DNA of 16,357 nucleotides, from NCBI GenBank assembly GCA_036824465.1, contig DAITAC010000088.1:1-16357 (forward strand). The letters run 5' to 3'. This document shows, piece by piece, positions 8,037 through 15,672 of this stretch. Each line of letters begins with the position of its first letter. The stretch's first letter is position 1. The notes beneath the pieces were generated by a model that worked only from the letters and a program-made list of their open reading frames with translations, ran no database searches and was not told the origin of the DNA. The stretch comes from JAKOQB01 sp036824465. GTDB taxonomy: Bacteria > Pseudomonadota > Gammaproteobacteria > Burkholderiales > Burkholderiaceae_F. The position numbers and the translations under genes are program-made.

Positions 8037-9359
8037 CTACTTGATCAGTGCCGCGGCCTGGCGCGCAAGTTCGGCGGCCTTCTCATAGCTGGCCTTCGAC
8101 TTGGTGTTCCACGTTTCTTCAAGCCCCGTGATCTGCTTGGCGACGGCGACTTCGCGCTTGTTGGAGGCGAAGAGTTTCTGGAAGTCCTTCTGGTCCGCAA
8201 TCTGCGCCGAGATCACCGGCAGATAGGCAAGATCGCGCGCCTGCTTGAGCAGCGCTTCGGCGTCAGTGTTCTTCTTGCCCGCGAGCTTTGCTTCTGCATC
8301 CAGAATCGCCTTGGTCGCCGCCTGCAGATCCTTCAATCGGAACGTGATGGTCTGATCGAACAACGACTGCACGATCGCGTACCGATCCTCGGACAGATCG
8401 GCATTGAACTGCACCTTGCTGCGCTTGACGATTCCCTGCGGGTCCGGATAGCCGGCCGGAATCTTGCCACCGAATGCGGAGTAGGGCAGCACCGGCAGGC
8501 GCGAGATGGCGGGCATCAGCAACAGCTCCTGGCCCTCCTGCGACAGCGCGAACTCGACGAACTTGCGTGCCTCCGGCGCATTCCTGCTGTTGGCGATCAA
8601 CGCGATGTTCGCCGGTACGATCGACGTCATCTGCGGATAGACGAACTCGACCGGAAAACCTGAGTACTTGCCTGCCAGGCCAAAGAAATCGATCACCGGG
8701 CCGGCGCCAAACTGGCCATTGTTGATGCCGTCGGGCACGCCGAAGCTGCGCTCGGTGATCTGTGCCGAATTCCCCGCCATGCGCAGGATCTGGTTCCAGC
8801 CCCTGTCCCAGCCTTCGCCCTGCAGGATCGTCTCGACCGTGAGATGCATCGTCCCCGAGCGCGACGGCGCGGTCATCGCCACATGGCCGAACCACTGTGG
8901 TTTCAGCAGATCAGTCCACTCCTGCGGTGCGGTGAGCTTGTTGGCTTTCAGATAGCGCGTGTTGTACATGATCCCGTAGCCCGCCAATGCCTGGCCGAGA
9001 TAGAACCCTTCCGGATCATTGATCGGGTAATTGCCGATCTTGCCGGGCACCTTGGGGTTCGCAAGATCACGCGCCGGTGCCAGCAGCTTGTCACGCTTGA
9101 GCACTTCGAACGCATCGGGCGCGCTGGCCCAGAAGACATCCGGCCGCTTTCCTGCCACCGTCTCGCGCACGAACGCGATACCCGCCACCGTGCTCTTGTT
9201 CAGGATCTCGACCGTGATGCCGGGATTGCGTTTTTCGAACGTGGATTTGTAGGCGGACGTCAGTTCTTTCGGAAATGACGTGACCACGGTGATCGTGCCT
9301 GCCCATGCCGTCGGCGTCGCCAGCGCGGCCGCCAGGGCGAGAACGCGTAGCCCCTGCAT
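8037..9359 (-). CDS. Periplasmic substrate-binding protein of ABC importer, PgtC/Fbp-like with extended C-terminus
   Basis: This 440-aa secreted binding protein captures the importer's substrate. The start at 9359 is chosen because GGAG lies 5-10 bases upstream and the protein then opens with a Sec signal peptide: LRV, a hydrophobic ALAAALA core, and a TAWA cut site after residue 20. A longer in-frame start at 9431 would put 24 poorly conserved residues before the signal and cross the hairpin. The mature protein follows the type II binding-protein pattern: TITVVTSFPKELTSAYKSTF, KRPDVFWASAPDAFEVL, GYGIMYNTRYL, and MTAPSRSGTMHL, which is typical of Fe(III), phosphonate and phosphoglycerate (PgtC) binders. 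After ~residue 315 it has ~125 extra, mostly helical residues absent from short FbpA proteins but seen in PgtC-like proteins. The ligand is unresolved. Confidence 0.9.
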   Translation of the reverse strand: MQGLRVLALAAALATPTAWAGTITVVTSFPKELTSAYKSTFEKRNPGITVEILNKSTVAGIAFVRETVAGKRPDVFWASAPDAFEVLKRDKLLAPARDLANPKVPGKIGNYPINDPEGFYLGQALAGYGIMYNTRYLKANKLTAPQEWTDLLKPQWFGHVAMTAPSRSGTMHLTVETILQGEGWDRGWNQILRMAGNSAQITERSFGVPDGINNGQFGAGPVIDFFGLAGKYSGFPVEFVYPQMTSIVPANIALIANSRNAPEARKFVEFALSQEGQELLLMPAISRLPVLPYSAFGGKIPAGYPDPQGIVKRSKVQFNADLSEDRYAIVQSLFDQTITFRLKDLQAATKAILDAEAKLAGKKNTDAEALLKQARDLAYLPVISAQIADQKDFQKLFASNKREVAVAKQITGLEETWNTKSKASYEKAAELARQAAALIK

Positions 9360-9419
9360 GAATGTCTCCTTCGTTGAAATCCGGTTCGTGCAATCGTAAG
9401 CGTCGACGACGCAAACGAC

Positions 9420-9442
9420 GACGGCCCGCACTGCGGGCCGTC
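9420..9442 (-). terminator. Strong GC-rich hairpin between acyl-CoA-binding protein and ABC operon
   Basis: A perfect 10-bp stem, GACGGCCCGC (9420-9429) with GCGGGCCGTC (9433-9442) and loop ACT, sits 19 bases past the stop of the acyl-CoA-binding protein gene. Reading on the minus strand, the bases after the stem are CGTCGTTTGC, with only a short T run. It may be a weak or partial intrinsic terminator, or an mRNA-stabilising 3' end that separates expression of that gene from the ABC genes. Confidence 0.6.
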
Positions 9443-9461
9443 AAGACCGAAGCGAGGCTGA

Positions 9462-9719
9462 TCAGCCTTTCAACTCGTTGATCAGCGCGATGTACTGCTT
9501 CATCGCGTCTTCCGCCTTCGTGCCCTTGATCTCGTTCCAGGCGTCCCATTTCGCGCGGCCGACCATGTCGGTGAATCCCGGCCGCTTGCCCTCGACATCG
9601 CCCGTGGTTGCCTGCTTGTACATCGCGTACATCTTCAGCAGGGTCGCGTTGTCGGGACGCTCGGCGAGGTTTTTCGACTCCGCTACTGCCTTTTCGAATT
9701 TAGCTTTCAGGTCACTCAT
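9462..9719 (-). CDS. Acyl-CoA-binding protein (ACBP family)
   Basis: This 85-aa cytosolic protein binds long-chain acyl-CoA esters and acts as a pool former and carrier. Nearly the full ACBP signature is present: a MSDLKAKFEKAV helix, LLKMYAMYKQATTGDV, GKRPGFTDMVGRAKWDAW, and a final AMKQYIALINELKG helix. The Tyr, Lys and Trp ligand-contact positions of the family are kept. Length is normal for ACBP (85-90 aa). The ATG at 9719 has a GGGAGGAG ribosome-binding site directly upstream; longer upstream starts run into the divergent gene and are not supported. It is divergent from the WS/DGAT acyltransferase gene (121 bp between starts), whose substrate is acyl-CoA, a functionally sensible pairing. 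Confidence 0.95.
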   Translation of the reverse strand: MSDLKAKFEKAVAESKNLAERPDNATLLKMYAMYKQATTGDVEGKRPGFTDMVGRAKWDAWNEIKGTKAEDAMKQYIALINELKG

Positions 9720-9753
9720 TGTCTCCTCCCGGGAATGGTGTTTGTGCAAAGCT

Positions 9754-9806
9754 AGCATACGTCGCGCGACGGTGGCAGACTGCATGCCCCGTCGGTATGA
9801 CCCGAC
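9754..9806. promoter_or_regulatory. Divergent promoter/operator region with 12-bp palindrome
   Basis: The 121-bp space between the two start codons (9720-9840) holds a perfect palindrome, CGTCGCGCGACG, at 9760-9771. On the minus strand it abuts a -10-like TATGCT (9759-9754) suited to the acyl-CoA-binding protein gene; a matching -35 is not clear. A second inverted repeat, GTCGG-TATGAC-CCGAC (9791-9806), lies nearer the plus-strand gene. Both look like possible regulator sites, perhaps for an acyl-CoA-responsive repressor, but no regulator gene is in the window. Confidence 0.4.
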
Positions 9807-9840
9807 TTGCAGCGCCACTTCCTGACTCCGGAGAAGCCCA

Positions 9841-11438
9841 ATGCCCAAGCGCGTTCGCATGTCGCCCGTGGACACCGCGTGGCTGCGCATGGATTCGCCC
9901 GGCAACCTGATGATGATCGTCGGCGTCGACGTCTTTGAGGGCGAGTGCGACCTGCCGCGCATGCGGCGCGTTCTTGGGACCCATCTGCTGCAATACCGCC
10001 AGTTTCGCAGCCGCGTCGTGCAGGACGCGAGCGGGGCATGGTGGGAGGAGGACGAAGACTTCGACATCGACTACCACCTGGTCCGCATCGGCCTGCCGGG
10101 GCAGGGCGGCAAGGCCGAGTTGCAGAAACTGGTTGCCCAGCTGGCCGGGCAGGGCCTGGACCCGCTCAAGCCGCTCTGGCAGTTTCATCTGGTCGAGAAC
10201 TACGACGGCGGTCATGCGCTGATTGCGCGCATCCATCACTGCATCGCCGACGGTATCGCCCTGATCGGCGTGATGATGGGCATGACGTCGTCCGATCCTG
10301 ACGCCGACGATGTCACGCCCGAGCCGCGGCGCCGGCGCGATGCCGACAATCCGGTCGAACAATGGCTGCGCCCGTTCACCGATGCGACGGTCAGGGCGCT
10401 CGATGCGACGGGCGACCTCGCATCTCGGGTCCTGCACGCATCCGGCAAGATGATCGACGATCCGGAGTTCGCGACCGAAACGGCATCGGGTTACGCGCGC
10501 ATCGCAAAGCAGATCACCCGGGATGCGGCGGCACTTGCTTTGATGGACGGCGATACGCCGACGAGCCTGAAGGGCAAGCCCGGCGGATCGAAGGTGGTTG
10601 CATGGAACGAGCCGCTGCCGCTCGCCGACGTCAAGGCGGTTGGCAAGGCGCTCGGATGCTCGGTCAATGACGTATTGCTGGCGTCGGTGGCGGGCGCAAT
10701 TCGCGGGTATCTGCTGGAGCGCGGCGATGATCTGAAGGGCGCCGAGTTGCGTGCGATGGTGCCCGTCAATCTGCGGCCGCCGGGAAAACCGAAATCCCTT
10801 GGCAACAAATTCGGGCTGGCGCCGCTTCTGCTGCCGATCGGCATTGAAAGTCCGGTCGAGCGCGTGCTCGAAGTGCGCACGCGGATGAACGAGATGAAGG
10901 GCGGCTACCTTCCAGTGCTGGCGATGGCGGTACTCGGCCTCGCCGGTATTGTCCCGCGCGCGGTGCAGACGCAATTGCTCGACGTGTTCCAGCGCAAGGC
11001 AACGGCGGTGATGACCAACGTGCCCGGGCCGCAGCAGACGCTCTACATGGCGGGAGCCAGGCTCAAGCAGATCATGGTCTGGGTGCCGCAGTCAGGTGAC
11101 ATTGGCGTCGGCGTGTCGATCCTCTCGTACAACGGCGGCGTGCAGTTCGGGTTGGTGACCGACAAGAAACTGTGCGCCGATCCGCAGCGCATCATTGATC
11201 GCTTCGCCCCCGAGTTCGAACAGCTTCTGTACGCGGTCCTGCTGATGCCGTGGGAGGAGCGTGCGGATCCGGACCTGGCCGAACGGGCACTTAACGCCAC
11301 CGAGTCACTGGCCGGCGCCGCACGGCACCTGTCGGAGCGTACCGACGTTGCACACGCCAACGGCCACCCGGACGAACCCGACGCCAATTCAGAATCCGGG
11401 GCGCCGTCGCGGCCCAAGCGGCGCAGATCGGCCTTCGC
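9841..11438 (+). CDS. WS/DGAT-type acyltransferase (wax ester synthase/diacylglycerol acyltransferase), 3' end in gap
   Basis: The family transfers acyl groups from acyl-CoA to fatty alcohols or diacylglycerol, making wax esters or triacylglycerol at the inner face of the membrane. The catalytic HHxxxDG motif is intact (His132-His133-CIA-Asp137-Gly138). Other family blocks are MSPVDTAWLRMDSP at the start, PLWQFHLVE, VNDVLLASVAGAIRGYL, MVPVNLRPPG, NKFGLAPLLLPIG, MTNVPGPQQTLYMAG and GVGVSILSYNGGVQFGLVTD. A GGAG ribosome-binding site precedes the ATG. The catalytic body ends near residue 470, followed by an unusual disordered tail rich in Pro, Ser, Glu and Arg that runs into the 100-N gap, so the true stop and length are unknown. 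With the nominal gap the frame would end at 11610, overlapping the alaX ATG by 4 bases, but gap size is arbitrary. Confidence 0.93.
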
Positions 11439-11538
11439 NNNNNNNNNNNNNNNNNNNNNNNNNNNNNNNNNNNNNNNNNNNNNNNNNNNNNNNNNNNNNN
11501 NNNNNNNNNNNNNNNNNNNNNNNNNNNNNNNNNNNNNN
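11439..11538. other. Assembly gap (100 N)
   Basis: Exactly 100 undetermined bases, the conventional placeholder for a scaffold gap of unknown true length. It interrupts the low-complexity 3' tail of the acyltransferase gene. Reading frames computed across it are meaningless. Confidence 0.99.
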
Positions 11539-11589
11539 CGCCGCGAGAGCCGGCGGCGCCCAATGACTCGCCGCGCGAGCCGGCGGCGC
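11539..11589 (+). repeat. 30-bp-period direct repeat flanking the assembly gap
   Basis: Bases 11539-11559 and 11569-11589 are 21-bp copies with one mismatch (A at 11546, C at 11576), giving a 30-bp period, i.e. ten codons. In the frame shared with the following gene they read PREPAAPNDS and PREPAARADL; in the nominal acyltransferase frame they give an Arg-rich tail. More copies probably lie inside the gap and caused the assembly break. Confidence 0.75.
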
Positions 11590-11606
11590 GTGCAGATCTT
11601 CACGGA

Positions 11607-12335
11607 ATGACGACGATCGCGCTGCACCGGGAAGATCCCCGGCTTCGCACTTGCGATGCGGTCGTCACGCACGTTTTCGACGACGGCGTTGAACTCGACC
11701 GCACCGTGTTCTATCCACTCGGCGGCGGGCAGGCCGGCGACACCGGCACTCTGATCACGGACGATGGCACCCGGTTCGCGGTGGTCGATGCGCGCAAAAG
11801 CAAACGCGATGGCGCCACGCCCGACGACACGCTGCATGTGCTCGATTCCGCGGTGCAATGGAGGACAACGTTCATTCCAGGAACCCGAGTGCGCGCCGAA
11901 ATCGACTGGGACCGACGCTATCGGCACATGCGCTTTCACACTGCGACGCATCTTCTGTGCGCGGTGGTCAACGAATTGGTCGACGGCTGCAGCATCACGC
12001 ACGACTATGCGCGGCTTGATTTCGCGATGACCGCGCTGCTCGACAAGGAGATGGTGCAGGCGGGACTCGATCGCCTCATCGCCGAGGCCCATCCGGTGTC
12101 GTTCGAGTGGATCAGTGATGAGGAACTGATCGCCAATCCGCAGCTCCTCAAATCGATGAGCGTCAGCCCACCAATTGGATTCGGTCGAGTACGATTGTTG
12201 CGCGTGCATGATGTCGACCTGCAGCCGTGCGGCGGCACGCATGTGAGTAACACGTCAGAAATCGGCGCGGTCCGAGTGGCAAAGATCGAGAAGAAGAGTG
12301 CGCGGACCCGGCGCGTGGTGCTCGAGTTCGCTTAG
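11607..12335 (+). CDS. alaX: AlaX-type alanyl-tRNA editing hydrolase
   Basis: This 242-aa free-standing editing domain, homologous to the editing part of alanyl-tRNA synthetase, hydrolyses Ser-tRNA(Ala) (and sometimes Gly-tRNA(Ala)) and so prevents mistranslation. The zinc-binding residues are intact: HTATH (two His) early and CGGTH (Cys and His) late, in the context QPCGGTHVSNTSEIG. The N-terminal FYPLGGGQAGDTG segment is the glycine-rich stretch found in AlaX-M proteins, which are selective for serine. There is no aminoacylation domain, and the length fits AlaX-M. The ATG at 11607 is close to the acyltransferase 3' end and may be translationally coupled; only a weak GGA precedes it. The frame is open upstream to the gap, but family N-termini support this start. 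Confidence 0.94.
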   Translation: MTTIALHREDPRLRTCDAVVTHVFDDGVELDRTVFYPLGGGQAGDTGTLITDDGTRFAVVDARKSKRDGATPDDTLHVLDSAVQWRTTFIPGTRVRAEIDWDRRYRHMRFHTATHLLCAVVNELVDGCSITHDYARLDFAMTALLDKEMVQAGLDRLIAEAHPVSFEWISDEELIANPQLLKSMSVSPPIGFGRVRLLRVHDVDLQPCGGTHVSNTSEIGAVRVAKIEKKSARTRRVVLEFA

Positions 12336-12360
12336 GAACGAACATTCGCAGATTTTCACC

Positions 12361-12388
12361 TTGACAGGTCGGGCGGCGTTGCCAGAAT
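12361..12388 (+). promoter_or_regulatory. Predicted sigma-70 promoter for the tricorn gene
   Basis: A consensus TTGACA (12361-12366) and CAGAAT (12383-12388, four of six matches to TATAAT) are separated by 16 bp in the 125-bp space after alaX. Initiation would be near 12395, giving a leader of about 65 bases before the tricorn ATG. Confidence 0.55.
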
Positions 12389-12395
12389 CCGGGCA

Positions 12396-12458
12396 ATGAA
12401 CGTCGGCGGACCTCCCGGCCGCCCACGGCGGCTCCCGAAAAATCAGAAGAGCAATTGA
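12396..12458 (+). CDS. Possible 20-codon leader ORF upstream of tricorn
   Basis: An ATG at 12396, about one base from the predicted transcription start, opens a 20-codon frame rich in Pro, Gly and Arg (GGPPGRPRRLPKNQK inside) that stops with TGA at 12456-12458, two bases before the tricorn ATG. It could be a leaderless upstream ORF that couples translation. It could also be chance: the frame is short and has no ribosome-binding site of its own. Treat as a candidate only. Confidence 0.25.
   Translation: MNVGGPPGRPRRLPKNQKSN
12418..12432 (+). other. Hairpin in the tricorn 5' leader
   Basis: GCCGCC (12418-12423) and GGCGGC (12427-12432) form a perfect 6-bp stem with loop CAC, 28 bases before the tricorn ATG and just upstream of its AGAAGAG ribosome-binding site. 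There is no T-run after it, so it is not a standard terminator. It may affect translation of the message. Confidence 0.35.
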
Positions 12459-12460
12459 CC

Positions 12461-15400
12461 ATGCATGACCGCGGCTATCTGCGTCAGCCAGCAATTCGAG
12501 GCGACACGATCGTATTTGTGTGCGACGACGATCTATGGCGAGTCGACCTGAACGGCGGGCTGGCGCGCCGTCTCACCGCGGGAGTCGGCGAGCCCTCGAC
12601 GCCGGCAATCTCGCCGCACGGGCAGTGGATCGCCTACGTCGGTCGCGACGAGCTGCATCCTGAGGTGTTCGTGATGCCGGCCGAAGGCGGGCCGGCGCGC
12701 CGGATGACCTGGCTTGGCCCCGACGTGATGGTGCGCGGCTTCACGCCTGAGGGGCGCATCCTGTTTGTCACCACCCATGGCCAGCCGTTTTTCCGCAACT
12801 ACCGCGCGCACACACTCGGGCTCGACGGCGGGCTGCCGGAATTGCTTCCTTACGGCCAGGTCAATCATCTGTCGTTTGGCCCCAACGGCGCCAAGGTGAT
12901 CGGCCGCAACACCGCCGATCCTGCACGCTGGAAGCGCTATCGCGGTGGCACAGCCGGATATCTGTGGATCGACGCCATCGGCAGCGGCGATTTCCGCCGG
13001 ATGAAGGAACTCAAGGGCAACATCACGAGCCCGATGTGGGTTGGTGACCGTGTGTATTTTCTTTCGGACGCCGAGGGCGTCGGTAATCTGTATTCGTGTC
13101 TGCCAGACGGCGGTGATCTGCGCCGCCACTCGGACCACGACGACTACTACGCGCGGCATGCATCGACCGATGGTGCGCGCATCGTCTATCAGTGCGGCGC
13201 AACGCTGTGGCTGTTCGACCCGAAGACCGACCGCACGCGCCAGCTCGACATCCGTGTCCCCGCGCATCGGTCGCAGGCGGCGCGGCGCTTTGTTCCCGCA
13301 GCGGGACATCTCGCGCAGTTCAACGTCCATCCGGCGGGCCACAGCCTGGCGATTGAGGCGCGCGGCAAGCTGTTCTCCTTTGCGCTGTGGGAAGGCGCGG
13401 TGCGCCAGCGCGGGCAGCCGGAGGGTGCTCGCTACCGGCACGCCCAGTGGCTCGCCGATGGAGCGACGCTGGTTGCTGTCAGCGATGGCTCCGGAGAGGA
13501 GCGGCTCGAGGTTTTTGACGGCGCGGCATCGCGCACGTTGCCATGGGATATCGGTCGCGTGCTGGCGATGAGTGCATCACCGAAGGGCAGGAAGGTCGCT
13601 CTGGCCAATCACCGCAACGAACTGCTGCTTGCCGATCTGGACAACGACACGCTGGCCACGCTCGACCGCAGCGACAGCGGCCGCACCGAGGAAATCGCGT
13701 GGTCTCCCGACGGGGCGTGGCTGGCGTATCCATTCTGGACCAGCCTGCGGCATTGCGCGATCAAGCTGCACGATGTCGCCAACGCGAAGAGCGTGATCGT
13801 CACCCAGCCGGAATTTCGCGACTGGAGTCCCGCGTTCGATCCGGAATGCAAGTATCTGTACTTCCTTTCGGTGCGGACGTTTGATCCGGTATACGACAAC
13901 GTGCAGTTCGAGCTGAGTTTTCCGCGGGCTGCGCGTCCGTACCTGATTGCACTGCAGTCTGACGCGAAGCCGCCGTTCGAGTTGCCGCCCAAGGGGATGA
14001 AACACCACGAGTACAACGGCCAGCGTGACGACGACCGCCGGGCCGTTGAGACGCCGCTCAAGGTCGACCTCGACGACATCGCGCGGCGCGTCGCGGCATT
14101 CCCCGTCGCTGAGGGCCGCTTTGGCCGCATCGCGGGACTGCGCGGCAAGGCGGTATGGACGACGTTTCCGATTCCCGGTGCGCACGGCCGTGGCGGTCAC
14201 AAGGAAACACCGGGCAAGCTGGAGGTGTTCGACTTCGAGACGATGCGCGCCGAGACGCGCGTTGAGCGCGCGGATGAGTTTGCGCTATCGGCCGATTGCA
14301 CCACGCTCGTCGTGCGCGACGGCCAGCGGCTGCGCGCGCTTGATCCGGCGTACCGGCATCACCATGAGGATCCACAGTCGAAATCGGACGAACCGTCGCG
14401 CGCGAGCGGCTGGATCGATCTGGCTCGGGTGCGCGTGTCGGTTGATCCGGGATCCGAATGGCGGCAGATGCTGCGTGAGGTGTGGCGCCTGCAGCGCGAT
14501 CAGTTCTGGGTGCCCGACATGTCGGGGGTGGATTGGGAAGCGATGTATCGGCGCTATGTGCCGCTGCTCGAACTTGTGTCGACGCGCAGTGAACTTTCGG
14601 ACCTGATCTGGGAACTGCAGGGCGAGCTTGGCACTTCGCATGCCTATGAGATGGGCGGTGACCACCGCAAGCCGCCCCAGGTTGCGCTCGGCTACCTTGG
14701 CGCGGATCTCAAGCTCGCGGCGGACGGTGCTAGTTATGAAATCGAGCACATCGTCCATGGCGATCCGTGGGACACCGCAGCCGACTCGCCGCTCAATGCG
14801 ATTGGTGTGCTCGCGCGAGCAGGCGAACGCATCGTCGCCGTCAACGGCCAGACTGTGTCGCGCGAGCGCCCGCCGCAGGCGCTGCTCGTTCATCAGGCGG
14901 GAATGAAAGCGGAATTCGCGCTCGATTCGGACAAGGGACCCCGCAACGCGCTGGTCACGCTGCTCGCGGACGAAGTCCCGGCGCGCTATCGCGAATGGGT
15001 GGAGCGCAATCGTGCGTGGGTGCACGAGCAGTCCAATGATCGCGTCGGCTATCTGCACCTGCCCGACATGATGAGTGCGGGCTTCGCCGAGTTTCATCGT
15101 TACTTCGGACCCGAATGCGATCGCGAGGCGCTGATTGTCGATGTGCGCTACAACCGCGGTGGCCACGTATCGCAGTTGCTGCTCGAGAAGGTGGCGCGCC
15201 AGCGCGTCGGCTACGACCTGTCACGCTGGGGTCAGCCGTCGCCGTATCCGCTCGAATCGCCGGCCGGTCCGGTGATCGCGTTGACCAACGAGCACGCGGG
15301 GTCGGATGGTGACATCTTCTCGCACTGCTTCAAGCTGATGGGCATTGGCAAACTGGTCGGGATGCGCACCTGGGGCGGCGTGATCGGTATCTGGCCGCGC

Positions 15401-15664
15401 CACAAGCTCGCCGACGGGACCGAGACCACGCAACCTGAGTTCTCATTCTGGTTCAAGGATGTCGGCTGGTCAGTGGAGAACTACGGCACCGATCCGCAGA
15501 TTGAAATCGACAACGCGCCGCAGGATGCGATGGCGGGGCGTGACCGGCAGCTGGAAAAGACCCTCGAGGTGGCGCTGCAGGCGATCGCGCATCTGAAGCC
15601 GGTGCTGCCGCAGTTCGGCATGCGGCCGAATCTCGCGCACAAGCCGCTGCCGCCGCGCAGATAG
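12461..15664 (+). CDS. Tricorn protease homologue (S41-like peptidase with beta-propellers and PDZ)
   Basis: This 1067-aa cytoplasmic peptidase (no signal peptide) would cut oligopeptides left by larger proteases. Residues ~1-290 and ~305-655 carry repeated TolB/WD-like blade motifs (ISPHGQWIAYVGRDE, WSPDGAWLAYPFW), matching tricorn's six- and seven-blade propellers. Then come the C1 domain, a PDZ-like region (~742-840, LNAIGVLARAGERIVAVNG) and the C2 catalytic domain. Active-site residues: Ser726-His727 (GTSHAYE), nucleophile Ser948-Asp949 (HAGSDGD), Glu1006 (VENYGTDP), oxyanion Gly901 (NRGGH) and Asp919, matching Thermoplasma S745/H746, S965, E1023, G918 and D936 with almost identical spacing. 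Length also matches (about 1070 aa). The ATG at 12461 is preferred, with AGAAGAG 9 bases upstream. A DUF924 gene follows after 8 bases. Confidence 0.94.
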   Translation: MHDRGYLRQPAIRGDTIVFVCDDDLWRVDLNGGLARRLTAGVGEPSTPAISPHGQWIAYVGRDELHPEVFVMPAEGGPARRMTWLGPDVMVRGFTPEGRILFVTTHGQPFFRNYRAHTLGLDGGLPELLPYGQVNHLSFGPNGAKVIGRNTADPARWKRYRGGTAGYLWIDAIGSGDFRRMKELKGNITSPMWVGDRVYFLSDAEGVGNLYSCLPDGGDLRRHSDHDDYYARHASTDGARIVYQCGATLWLFDPKTDRTRQLDIRVPAHRSQAARRFVPAAGHLAQFNVHPAGHSLAIEARGKLFSFALWEGAVRQRGQPEGARYRHAQWLADGATLVAVSDGSGEERLEVFDGAASRTLPWDIGRVLAMSASPKGRKVALANHRNELLLADLDNDTLATLDRSDSGRTEEIAWSPDGAWLAYPFWTSLRHCAIKLHDVANAKSVIVTQPEFRDWSPAFDPECKYLYFLSVRTFDPVYDNVQFELSFPRAARPYLIALQSDAKPPFELPPKGMKHHEYNGQRDDDRRAVETPLKVDLDDIARRVAAFPVAEGRFGRIAGLRGKAVWTTFPIPGAHGRGGHKETPGKLEVFDFETMRAETRVERADEFALSADCTTLVVRDGQRLRALDPAYRHHHEDPQSKSDEPSRASGWIDLARVRVSVDPGSEWRQMLREVWRLQRDQFWVPDMSGVDWEAMYRRYVPLLELVSTRSELSDLIWELQGELGTSHAYEMGGDHRKPPQVALGYLGADLKLAADGASYEIEHIVHGDPWDTAADSPLNAIGVLARAGERIVAVNGQTVSRERPPQALLVHQAGMKAEFALDSDKGPRNALVTLLADEVPARYREWVERNRAWVHEQSNDRVGYLHLPDMMSAGFAEFHRYFGPECDREALIVDVRYNRGGHVSQLLLEKVARQRVGYDLSRWGQPSPYPLESPAGPVIALTNEHAGSDGDIFSHCFKLMGIGKLVGMRTWGGVIGIWPRHKLADGTETTQPEFSFWFKDVGWSVENYGTDPQIEIDNAPQDAMAGRDRQLEKTLEVALQAIAHLKPVLPQFGMRPNLAHKPLPPRR

Positions 15665-15672
15665 GCGGATCA

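Noticed and set aside
9360..9431. Extended N-terminus for the binding protein starting at 9431
   Set aside because: It would place 24 residues before a clear signal peptide, and a GGAG ribosome-binding site precedes the ATG at 9359.
9712..10974. 420-aa minus-strand frame opposite the WS/DGAT gene
   Set aside because: Shadow frame; composition is Arg/His/Gln-rich and the plus strand has the intact HHxxxDG enzyme.
11043..12242. Long minus-strand frame crossing the N gap
   Set aside because: It continues only because N codons are read as open; antisense to two clear genes.
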